Of a DNA stretch of 64,000 nucleotides, positions 54,649 to 62,272 are shown one piece after another. The notes under the pieces were generated by a model. It was not told the DNA's origin, did not search any database, and worked only from the letters and a program-made list of their open reading frames with translations. A program made the translations under genes and the position numbers. Origin of the DNA: Nitratidesulfovibrio termitidis HI1 (GTDB taxonomy: Bacteria > Desulfobacterota > Desulfovibrionia > Desulfovibrionales > Desulfovibrionaceae); NCBI RefSeq assembly GCF_000504305.1, contig NZ_KI632512.1, positions 2,737,469 through 2,801,468 of the forward strand, read 5' to 3'. Position 1 is the first letter of the stretch. Each line of letters starts with the position of its first letter.

Positions 54649-54785
54649 TCCAAATGATCTTTTCGCCCGTTGGCTGCGTCAAACTTCACCAGCCACTTCG
54701 GTCAAATACGATTAGAGTATGCTCCCTCGTGGCAGGCTCGTTTTCCTTGCCAACGAACGAAAATCCTCATTTGGAAACAGCCCCT
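54649..54785 (+). repeat. Structured inverted-repeat element, copy A5 (plain), in the zraP-like leader
   Basis: Outer arms TTCCAAATGA and its complement, then GTTGGC (54669-54674) with GCCAAC, and the apical hairpin ATAC-GATTAGA-GTAT (54706-54720). No module is inserted. Unlike the other copies it is not next to a stop codon but between a sigma-54 promoter and the zraP-like start, in antisense to that transcript. Confidence 0.82.
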
Positions 54786-54853
54786 GATGTCTTCGCTGCA
54801 TGCACCATGTACTGTGGTGCGGGGCTGGTGCGCTTGTTGCTTGACCCGGTAAA

Positions 54854-54870
54854 AGCAACCGGCGTGCCAA
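54854..54870 (-). promoter_or_regulatory. Sigma-54 promoter of the zraP-like gene
   Basis: On the minus strand TTGGCACG-CCGG-TTGCT matches the -24/-12 consensus with correct spacing. It points to the zraP-like gene and leaves a leader of about 235 nt. The adjacent ZraR-like activator is the obvious partner. The rest of 54609-55078 contains no gene; possible upstream activator sites around 54940-54990 are not identified. Confidence 0.85.
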
Positions 54871-55078
54871 GGTACATGAATCGTATACAATATGCTGTAA
54901 TTGCAGGTGAAATTTGTTTTTGTTCCATCCCGAAATGCCGGCAGCAGTCTGCACGAAAACCATGCACATGTATAAAAACTATACGCAGCCGCGCGGGTAG
55001 CGTATGAAAATCGAACAGGCGTCGCGGTATCGTACAGCCTAGCCCCTGGGCGGACACCGCACACCGCAAGGAACTCCC

Positions 55079-57301
55079 ATGCGTATCAACAAGGCGGCCA
55101 ACGCGCCGCTGCCTTCGCCGTGGCTGATCATCGGGGCAACGGCGGCCCTGGCCCTGGTGCTGGCCGTGCTGACCGTGCTGAACCACGATGGCGAGCAGGA
55201 ATCCATGCGGCGCATCCTTTCCGAAAAGGGTGCTTCGCTGATCCGGGCCTTCGAGGCCGGTGCGCGCACCGGGCTGCGCGGGCGCGCCGGAGGCGAGCTG
55301 CGTTTGCAGATATTGCTGGAGGAAATGGCCGACCAGCCGGACATCCAGTTCATCGCCGTCACCGACAGGCAGGGCGTGGTGCTGGCCCACAGCGATCCGC
55401 AGTGGATCGGCCGTCCCCTGGTCGACCCGGCCACCATGGCGGCCTTGGCGGTGCCCCCGCCGCCCGCTCCTTTGGGGCGTGACGGGAATCAGCAGCCGCG
55501 CGACGAGGTCGGCTGGCGGCTGATGGAGGCGGGCGGCCAGCGCGCCTTTCTGGTGTACCGTACCTTCATTCCCTTGCAGCGCACAGCCCGGCACATGGAT
55601 CTGGGGAGCATGGGCGGCCACATGATGGGGCACGGCATGCGTGACCGCGGGCATGGCGGTCAGCCGGGGGGCCAAATTGGCGGCATGTCGGGCGGCATGA
55701 TGATGGGGGGCATGCCCGGCTGGCTGCGCCGCGAGATGGAGGCGGACTCCCAGGCTGACCGCGATGCCCCGCCCCCGGTGATCATCGTGGCGCTGGACAC
55801 GGCCCCCTTCGACGCGGCCCAGGCGTCCGACCGCCAGCATACCCTGATCATGCTGTCCATCCTGGCCCTGCTGGGCGGGGCCGGTGCGCTTTCGCTGTTG
55901 TGGTCGCGCCATGCCCGCGCCTCGCGGCGGCTGGTGCGGCAGGCCCAGTCCTTTGCCCTGCACGTGGTCACCAGCCTGCCCGACGGGCTGGTGGTGCTGG
56001 ACGGCGCGGGCCGCGTGGCCACCTGCAACGCGGCGGCGCGCGACCTGCTGCGTCTGGGCGATGGCGTGACCGCCGGGGCCGCGCCGGAAGCGGTGCTGCC
56101 CCCCCCGCTGGCGGAACTGGCCGGGCGGTTGACCCGCGGAACGCCTGGCGATGGAGATGCCGATGCCGCTCCGTCCTTCGGAACGGAAGTGACCCTGGAT
56201 TGCCCCGTGGCGGGCGGCCCGCCCGTGCCCATGAGCGTGCGCGGGGTGCGCATTGCCGCCGGAGACGCCGCCGACGCCGGGGCCATCCTGATCCTGCGCG
56301 ACCTGCGCGAGGTGCGCCGCCTGCAGGACGAGGTGCGCCGCCGCGAAAAGCTGGCCGCCATCGGCAGCCTGGCCGCCGGGGTGGCCCACGAACTGCGCAA
56401 CCCGCTCAGCTCCATCAAGGGCTATGCCACCTATTTCGGCAGCCGCTTCGCCGAGGGCAGCGAAGACCGCGAGGCCGCACGGGTGATGGTGCAGGAGGTG
56501 GAGCGGCTGAACCGGGTCATCTCCGATCTCATCGGCTTGTCCCGACCTTCGGACATTGCTCCCCGTCCGGTGGACGCCGGATTTCTGGTGCACCACGTGC
56601 TGCGGCTGGTGCGGCAGGACGCCGCCCATCGGGGCGTGGCCGTGCGGGTGGAGACGCCGGCCGGCATGCCAGACGGGATGCCAGACGGGCTGCGCGCTGG
56701 AGCGGAAGGCGGTGTGCCCGGCGCCCTGCCCCGGGTCATGCTGGACCCGGACCGTTTTTCGCAGGCGCTGCTCAACGTGTTCCTGAACGCGCTGGAAGCC
56801 ATGCCCCACGGCGGCGAACTGGCCGTGCGCTTGGCCGCCGCGCCGGGCAACCGCATTGCGGTTTCGGTGCGCGACACGGGCACCGGCATTGCGCCGGAGC
56901 ACCTGGCCACCATCTTCGACCCCTATTTCACCACCAAGAGCCAGGGCACTGGCCTGGGCCTTGCCATCGTGCACAAGATCGTGGAGGCCCACGGCGGCGA
57001 GATGTCGCTGCGCTCAACCCTTGGCCAGGGCACGGAGATCACCTTCCTGCTGCCCGCCGAACCGGTGCAGGGGCAGGAGCACGCGCGGGACGCGGCTGGC
57101 TCCGGCGCTGACGAGGTCGCTCCGGTTGCCGCTTCCGCCACGGCCCCGGCTGCAGGTCCGGCGGTATTCACCGCCGTTTCCTCCTCACGATTCGAATCTG
57201 CCGAATCTGGCGCGTCTGGCGAATCTGGCACATCTGCCGAATCTGGCGCAGCCGTCATATCCGGACGATCCGGCACTACCACAAAGGACGACACGCCATG
57301 A
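55079..57301 (+). CDS. ZraS-like sensor histidine kinase with a Met/His/Gly-rich sensor insert
   Basis: 740 residues. Membrane segments at about 15-34 and 255-276 enclose a periplasmic domain. Within it residues 172-213 are Met/Gly/His-rich (GGHMMGHGMRDRGHGG pattern), like the tail of the divergent ZraP-like protein. A PAS domain (LPDGLVVLDGAGRVATCNAA), HisKA (GVAHELRNPLSSIKGYA) and HATPase boxes (NVFLNALEAMPHGG, DTGTGIA, GTGLGLAIV) follow. It should sense periplasmic metal and phosphorylate the ZraR-like regulator, whose ATG overlaps its stop. The last 60 residues are an Ala/Ser/Glu/Gly repeat tail. Confidence 0.92.
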   Translation: MRINKAANAPLPSPWLIIGATAALALVLAVLTVLNHDGEQESMRRILSEKGASLIRAFEAGARTGLRGRAGGELRLQILLEEMADQPDIQFIAVTDRQGVVLAHSDPQWIGRPLVDPATMAALAVPPPPAPLGRDGNQQPRDEVGWRLMEAGGQRAFLVYRTFIPLQRTARHMDLGSMGGHMMGHGMRDRGHGGQPGGQIGGMSGGMMMGGMPGWLRREMEADSQADRDAPPPVIIVALDTAPFDAAQASDRQHTLIMLSILALLGGAGALSLLWSRHARASRRLVRQAQSFALHVVTSLPDGLVVLDGAGRVATCNAAARDLLRLGDGVTAGAAPEAVLPPPLAELAGRLTRGTPGDGDADAAPSFGTEVTLDCPVAGGPPVPMSVRGVRIAAGDAADAGAILILRDLREVRRLQDEVRRREKLAAIGSLAAGVAHELRNPLSSIKGYATYFGSRFAEGSEDREAARVMVQEVERLNRVISDLIGLSRPSDIAPRPVDAGFLVHHVLRLVRQDAAHRGVAVRVETPAGMPDGMPDGLRAGAEGGVPGALPRVMLDPDRFSQALLNVFLNALEAMPHGGELAVRLAAAPGNRIAVSVRDTGTGIAPEHLATIFDPYFTTKSQGTGLGLAIVHKIVEAHGGEMSLRSTLGQGTEITFLLPAEPVQGQEHARDAAGSGADEVAPVAASATAPAAGPAVFTAVSSSRFESAESGASGESGTSAESGAAVISGRSGTTTKDDTP

Positions 57302-58740
57302 GCACCGCCACCATCCTCATCGTGGACGACGATATGGCGCACCGCTCCATGCTGCGCACCATGCTGCGCGGTTGGGGCTACGCCACGGAAGAAGCCGACG
57401 ACGGCGAAACCGCCGTGGAAAAGGTACGCCAGCGCGCCTGGGACGCCGTGCTCATGGACGTGCGCATGGCCCGCATGGACGGCATTGCGGCGTTGCATCA
57501 CATCCTGGACTGGAACCCGGCCACGCCGGTGCTGATCATGACGGCCTTCTCGTCGGTGGATACCGCCGTGGAGGCCCTGCGCACCGGGGCCTACGATTAT
57601 CTGACCAAGCCGCTGGACTTCGACGTGCTGCGCCACACCCTGGAACGGGCGCTGGACCACACCCGCCTGGCCAGCGAAAACCGCGAACTGCGCGAGCGAC
57701 TGTCGTCACAGGGGGGGCAGGGGGCAGCGGGAGCGCCGTACGGCATCATCGGACGCAGCGCGCCCATGCACGAACTGGTGGAGATGATCGCCACCGTGGC
57801 CCCCTCCGAGGCCACCGTGCTGATTACCGGCGAATCGGGCACCGGCAAGGAACTGGTGGCCCGGGCCCTGCACTCCGCCAGTCATCGGGCCACGAAGCCG
57901 CTGGTCACCGTGAACTGCGCCGCACTGACCGAAACCCTGCTGGAATCGGAACTGTTCGGCCACGAGCGCGGGGCCTTTACCGGGGCCGACCGGCGGCGAG
58001 AGGGGCGTTTCGTGCAGGCCGACGGCGGCACCCTGTTCCTGGACGAGATAGGCGAGATGCCCCTGACGTTGCAGGCAAAACTGCTGCGCGCCCTGCAACA
58101 GGGCGAGGTGCAGCGGGTGGGCAGCGACACCCCGCTCACCGTGGATGTGCGGGTCATTGCCGCCACCAACCGCGACCTGCGCGAAGAGGCGGCGGCGGGG
58201 CGGTTCAGGGAAGACCTGTACTACCGGCTCAACGTCATCGCCGTGCACGTGCCCGCCCTGCGCGAGCGCGCGGGTGACGTGCCCCTGCTGGCCGCGTTCT
58301 TTCTGGACCGCTATACCGAAAAGAACCGCAAGCACCTCAAGGGGTTCACCCCGCAGGCCATGGACCTGCTGTTGCGCCACGACTGGCCGGGCAACGTGCG
58401 CGAACTGGAGAACGCCATCGAGCGCGCCGTGATCCTGGCCACCGGCGACTACGTGACCGGGCGCGAACTGCCGCTGCATTTCGGAAACGGGAGCGGCGGG
58501 ACAGCCGGGGACGGCGGCAACGGTGGCAGCGGCGGCAGCGGCGATGCAGGCGCGGGGAATGGCACCGCCGACGGCGACGGACTGGCCCCCTACGCCGGGC
58601 TGTCGCTGGAAGATCTGGAACGCCGGGCCATCATCGCCACCCTGCGCGAAACCGGCGACAACAAGAGCGAGGCCGCGCGTCGCCTGGGCATCACCCGCGC
58701 CACCCTGCACAACAAGCTGAAGAAGTACGATCTGGAGTAG
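57298..58740 (+). CDS. ZraR-like sigma-54-dependent response regulator
   Basis: 480 residues. Receiver domain with phospho-acceptor Asp54 (VLMDVRMARMDG). The AAA+ domain (about 145-390) has GESGTGKE, the canonical GAFTGA loop and GTLFLDEIGE. A Gly-rich linker (about 400-430) leads to the Fis-type helix-turn-helix (NKSEAARRLGITRATLHNKL). It should activate the sigma-54 promoter of the zraP-like gene at 54854-54870 when phosphorylated by the overlapping kinase. Coupling is by ATGA. A terminator filled with repeat modules follows. Confidence 0.94.
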   Translation: MSTATILIVDDDMAHRSMLRTMLRGWGYATEEADDGETAVEKVRQRAWDAVLMDVRMARMDGIAALHHILDWNPATPVLIMTAFSSVDTAVEALRTGAYDYLTKPLDFDVLRHTLERALDHTRLASENRELRERLSSQGGQGAAGAPYGIIGRSAPMHELVEMIATVAPSEATVLITGESGTGKELVARALHSASHRATKPLVTVNCAALTETLLESELFGHERGAFTGADRRREGRFVQADGGTLFLDEIGEMPLTLQAKLLRALQQGEVQRVGSDTPLTVDVRVIAATNRDLREEAAAGRFREDLYYRLNVIAVHVPALRERAGDVPLLAAFFLDRYTEKNRKHLKGFTPQAMDLLLRHDWPGNVRELENAIERAVILATGDYVTGRELPLHFGNGSGGTAGDGGNGGSGGSGDAGAGNGTADGDGLAPYAGLSLEDLERRAIIATLRETGDNKSEAARRLGITRATLHNKLKKYDLE

Positions 58741-58766
58741 GCAGAGAAAAGCTGGAAACAGTACGC

Positions 58767-59060
58767 GGGGGAAGGAACCTTTCGCTCTGCGGTCGCCATC
58801 CGCGCGTTGCGGTCCCTATCCGTATGGCGCGCAAGCTCGCCTAACGGCTAGGGCAAGACTCGCGCGTCATGCACCATATCCGTGGGTTCGCGAGGTGACC
58901 GAACGGTCACGCATTGTGTCTTTCGAGTCGGCCTTCGCGCTCGCCTGACGGCTGCCGCAAAAGGTTCCTTCCCCCGCACCCCCAGCGCTGCTGTCGCCAT
59001 CCGTAATGTTCGCGCTATGCGCTCACATAACGGCTGCCGCTCCTCCCAAACTTTTCATTT
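58767..59060. repeat. Terminator repeat split by palindromic modules
   Basis: Terminator arms GGGGGAAGGAACCTTT (58767-58782) and AAAAGGTTCCTTCCCCC (58959-58975) are those of the compact hairpin at 14694, but here 176 nt separate them, made of at least two palindromic modules and the inverted repeat GTGACCG-aa-CGGTCAC (58895-58910). A further module (about 58984-59040) splits the flank CACCCCC...CTCCCAAACTTTTCATTT. No gene lies in 58741-59145. Confidence 0.8.
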
Positions 59061-59145
59061 GGTCCGTTGTGTAGGGAAGGTGGACGTGTGACGGTGGGAT
59101 TCCTTGCCGAAACGAAAGGTGCAAAGGAAGAAGGAAGATTGCCCG

Positions 59146-60315
59146 CTACAGCCCCACGCGGGAGAAAATCTCCCCCGCCCGTGCCGCGCCCATGCGGGCC
59201 ACGAACAGTTCGCGCAGGGTGCGGATGTCGGCGGCACGGGGAATGATTCCCCGCGTGAACGGCACCGCCCACGGCTCGCCGCGCAGCAGAGCCCGCGCCC
59301 AGGCCCGTACCTCGGACTCGAAGAAGGCCGGGTTGTCGCGCACGATGCGCGCCTTGGCCCTGCCGTCGTCGGCGCGGGCCGCGTGCGAGTAGTTGGCGTC
59401 GTGGAAGACGTAGTGCAGCAGCGGCCGGGCCACGCGCACCACGCCGAAACCCGCCATGGCTGCCTGCACCCAGAAGTCCCAGTCCTCGTAGGCCGTTGCG
59501 GCGCGAAAGCCCCGGCTGGCCAGCCATACCTCGCGCCGCATCAGCGAGGTGGTGTGGATGAGGTTCTGGGTGCGCAGCAGATCCGGATGAAAGTCCGGCA
59601 CCTGCACCACCCGCGCTCCCGTGGGCGATTCCTCGAAGTAGTCGGTGCAGGCGATGTGGGCGCGGATGGCACCGTGCGGTGGCATGCCGCCGGGCTGGCT
59701 TTCGACCCTGTTTCCAGGGAGGTCGCCGGGCGCAAGGCCGCCTTCGACACCGGCAGCTTGCAGGGCCGCGCGGGCAAGATCGCGCAGGGCACGCGTGCCG
59801 GGGGCGGTGCCGGTGATGCCGGGCGCTTCACCCGATGTGCGCGCTCCGTCCGCCGGAGCGGCGAGGCCGGGTTTGCCAGGCGCGCCCGTGTCGACATATC
59901 CGCCTGCGGACTCCGTTTTGCCTGACACCCCCCGTTCGCCCAACCGTTCCTGTCCGGACTGCCCGCTGGGCATCGTCAGGGCCGCGTGGGTGCGGTGCAG
60001 AAAGTCCGGGGCCAGGTAGTCGTCCGGGTCGCAGAACAGCAGGAAGGGACCGCGCGCCGCCTGTGCCCCGGCGTTGCGCACCGGACCGGGCCTGCCCACG
60101 CGCGGCAGGGCCAGCACGCGGAACGCCGTCCATGGGCCATCGGCCTGCCAGCGGCGGGCGCGCTCGCGCGAATCGTCGCTGCTGGCGTCATCCACGAAGA
60201 CCACTTCCACCGCGTCGGGCGGAAAGGTCTGCGCGGCCAGCGCGCCGAAGAAGCGGTCGAGAAAGCGCCCGTAGTTGTGGTTGGCCACCACCACGGATAT
60301 GCGCGGCGCGTGCAT
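59146..60315 (-). CDS. Family 2 glycosyltransferase
   Basis: 389 residues, GT-A fold. ISVVVANHNYGRFL opens it, EVVFVDDASSDDSRE gives the first Asp pair, FLLFCDPDDYLAPDF holds the DxD-type metal site, and TAYEDWDFWVQAAMAG is the acceptor-side acidic motif. It probably adds a sugar to a cell-surface glycan. Residues of about 115-205 are a long Gly/Ala/Ser insert (APGKPGLAAPADG, APGITGTAPGTRA) absent from typical GT2 enzymes. The ATG at 60315 has no strong ribosome site. It stands alone. Confidence 0.87.
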   Translation of the reverse strand: MHAPRISVVVANHNYGRFLDRFFGALAAQTFPPDAVEVVFVDDASSDDSRERARRWQADGPWTAFRVLALPRVGRPGPVRNAGAQAARGPFLLFCDPDDYLAPDFLHRTHAALTMPSGQSGQERLGERGVSGKTESAGGYVDTGAPGKPGLAAPADGARTSGEAPGITGTAPGTRALRDLARAALQAAGVEGGLAPGDLPGNRVESQPGGMPPHGAIRAHIACTDYFEESPTGARVVQVPDFHPDLLRTQNLIHTTSLMRREVWLASRGFRAATAYEDWDFWVQAAMAGFGVVRVARPLLHYVFHDANYSHAARADDGRAKARIVRDNPAFFESEVRAWARALLRGEPWAVPFTRGIIPRAADIRTLRELFVARMGAARAGEIFSRVGL

Positions 60316-60446
60316 GACGCTGCCCCCCGGGTTCTCCGGCGTTCTCCCGGTTTCCCCCTGTATCCCTTGCCGCCTGTCATCGCCGTGTGAAGGGCGTGGC
60401 GCGCAAGGCGTCCGCTGGTCTTTTCGGTGTGACGGCGCAAAGGTTT

Positions 60447-60476
60447 AGCGCCCCCGGCGGAAAAACCGGGGGCGCT
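60447..60476 (-). terminator. Terminator of the LysE-family gene
   Basis: AGCGCCCCCGG (60447-60457) pairs perfectly with CCGGGGGCGCT (60466-60476); the loop on the minus strand holds TTTTT. Confidence 0.75.
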
Positions 60477-60595
60477 GAAGCGGCGGGCACGCCGCCGGGG
60501 CAGGAATCGAGTCGGGAACGCGACTGTAGGGCCGAGGCGTGCCGCAGGCGAATGCGGCAGGAATGCCGTGCGCCGGGTGGCGCATGCAGGCCGGG

Positions 60596-61282
60596 TCAGC
60601 GGGTGGCGATGGCCGCGCCCGTGCCCACCATCACCGCGCCCGCGCCGCGATGCAGCAGCCGGGTGGCGCGCGGGGTGGACAGCATGCGCCGGGCGCGCGC
60701 GGCCATCACCGCGTAGCCGCCCAGCACGCAGCCCACCACGCCCACCGTGGTGGCGGCCACCAGCGCGGCACCGGTGGCGTCCAGGGTGCGCAGGTCCACG
60801 AAGGTGGGCAGAAAGCCCACATAGAACACGATGACCTTGGGGTTGCCAAGGGTCAGGGCCAGGCCGCCGCAGAGGGTGCGCAGCAGGCGCAGTGGGGCCG
60901 CCCAGGGCTGCGGCGCGGTGCCGGTTTGGTCCTTCCCGCCTCCGCACGCCGAATTTCCTGACGCAGCGCCTTCGGACGCCGTTAACGGCTTGGCGGTGGC
61001 CGCGCCGCGCCACAGGCCGATGCCCAGCCAGATCAGGTAAGCCGCGCCGCCAAGGCGCACCATCAGGAACAGTTCACCCATGCTTTCCGCCAGCACGGTC
61101 AGCCCGGCCATGGCCAGCAGCAGAAAGATCAGGTCGCCGCAGATGATGCCCGCCGTGAGGGCCAGCGCGGTGGGCAGGCCGCGCCCCAGGGCGGCGGACA
61201 GCACGGCGAACACGCCGGGGCCGGGGGTGATGGCCAGGATGAACAGGGCAACGGCTAAGGCGGCAAGGGAATGGGCGGTCAT
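60596..61282 (-). CDS. LysE/RhtB-family amino-acid exporter
   Basis: 228 residues, six membrane segments. FILAITPGPGVFAVLSAALG carries the TPGP motif; LALTLGNPKVIVFYVGFLPTF is the NPK block. Residues of about 120-140 form a Gly/Ser-rich cytoplasmic insert. Family members export amino acids or related metabolites. The ATG at 61282 has GGAGGA upstream. It is the third LysE-superfamily exporter in the window (with 15920 and 30596). The substrate is unknown. Confidence 0.88.
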   Translation of the reverse strand: MTAHSLAALAVALFILAITPGPGVFAVLSAALGRGLPTALALTAGIICGDLIFLLLAMAGLTVLAESMGELFLMVRLGGAAYLIWLGIGLWRGAATAKPLTASEGAASGNSACGGGKDQTGTAPQPWAAPLRLLRTLCGGLALTLGNPKVIVFYVGFLPTFVDLRTLDATGAALVAATTVGVVGCVLGGYAVMAARARRMLSTPRATRLLHRGAGAVMVGTGAAIATR

Positions 61283-61724
61283 GGAATCCTCCGGGCAGGC
61301 CCCCGCCCCCGAGGGCAAGAGGCGGCGTGGCGCGATCCGTGGCGGGGCAGGCGCAGGGGGGGCGAATCCGCCAGACGCGCATTCCCGCCCGCCGCGTCTG
61401 TCCGCCGTATTCGGCGGACGCGTTTATACATTTATGGATGCGGCAGGGTGGAGTGACGCCGCGCGAGCACACCTTCCGCCAACTGCCCGTCCTGCATAGC
61501 CCCGCGTGGTGCGGCAGGCAAGTGGTGCGCGGTGCGGCACCCCCCGCCGAGGCTCCGTTGCCCCTCGACAAGGTGGGGGTCCTGCCGCTACGGTGCGCCT
61601 TGCCGCCCGGCATTTTCACGCTTTCGTGAACCGGCCCGATTCGCGCATGCCTGCATGCGCTCGTGCCTGTCCCGACCACCGTCGCTCCGTCCACGCAGTT
61701 GCGCGCACCCCGCGCGGAGACGCC
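61283..61724. other. Intergenic stretch with a small hairpin
   Basis: 442 bp between divergent genes. GTCCGCC-gtattc-GGCGGAC at 61400-61419 is a perfect 7-bp hairpin next to TATAAA (minus strand, 61423-61428), possibly the promoter and operator of the LysE gene. No gene is seen. Confidence 0.5.
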
Positions 61725-62216
61725 ATGTCAGCTACGCCGCCCGCCTCCCCTTCCGCCGGTTTGCCTGTTCCAGGTGACGACATGGAACACGTCCGCCGGT
61801 TCATCGCCGAGCGCGACATGTTCGCCAGGCATCTGGGCATCGAAATCACCGAGGCCGCGCGCGGCTACGCCCGCGCCGTCATGCCCCTGGACGCGCACCA
61901 CCGCAACGGCGTGGGCATGGCCCACGGCGGGGCCATCTTTGCCGTGGCCGACCTGGCCTTTGCCGTGGCCTGCAACACGCGCGGCAGGGTCAGCGTGAAC
62001 CTGAACACCTCCATTTCGTTCCTGGCGCCCGGCAAGCGCGGGCCGCTGACGGCGGAGGCGCGCGAGATCAGCGCCGCCCGGCGGGTGGCCACCTACGATA
62101 TCCGCATCACCGACGGCGAGGGCACGCTCATCGCCATCTGCCAGGCCACCGCCTACAGCAAGGACCAGCCGGTGCCCGGCATGGACTCCGCCGGGAAACC
62201 CCGGAGCGCGGACTAG
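61725..62216 (+). CDS. PaaI-type hotdog thioesterase
   Basis: 163 residues. The hotdog fold is marked by MPLDAHHRNGVGMAHGGAIFAVADLAFAVA, where HRNGxGxxHGG and the Asp on the following helix are the PaaI active-site pattern. VSVNLNTSISFLAPGKRGPLTAEA follows. It hydrolyses acyl-CoA, often phenylacetyl or hydroxyphenylacetyl-CoA, acting as a release valve for trapped CoA. The ATG at 61725 has GGAGA upstream. It is 56 bp upstream of the TyrR-like gene and may be co-transcribed with it, a pairing that suggests a link to aromatic-acid metabolism. Confidence 0.88.
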   Translation: MSATPPASPSAGLPVPGDDMEHVRRFIAERDMFARHLGIEITEAARGYARAVMPLDAHHRNGVGMAHGGAIFAVADLAFAVACNTRGRVSVNLNTSISFLAPGKRGPLTAEAREISAARRVATYDIRITDGEGTLIAICQATAYSKDQPVPGMDSAGKPRSAD

Positions 62217-62272
62217 CCGCAGCATCCATAACAGGGAAGCCGCCACGCCCACCCGTACCGGAAGACGCACGC

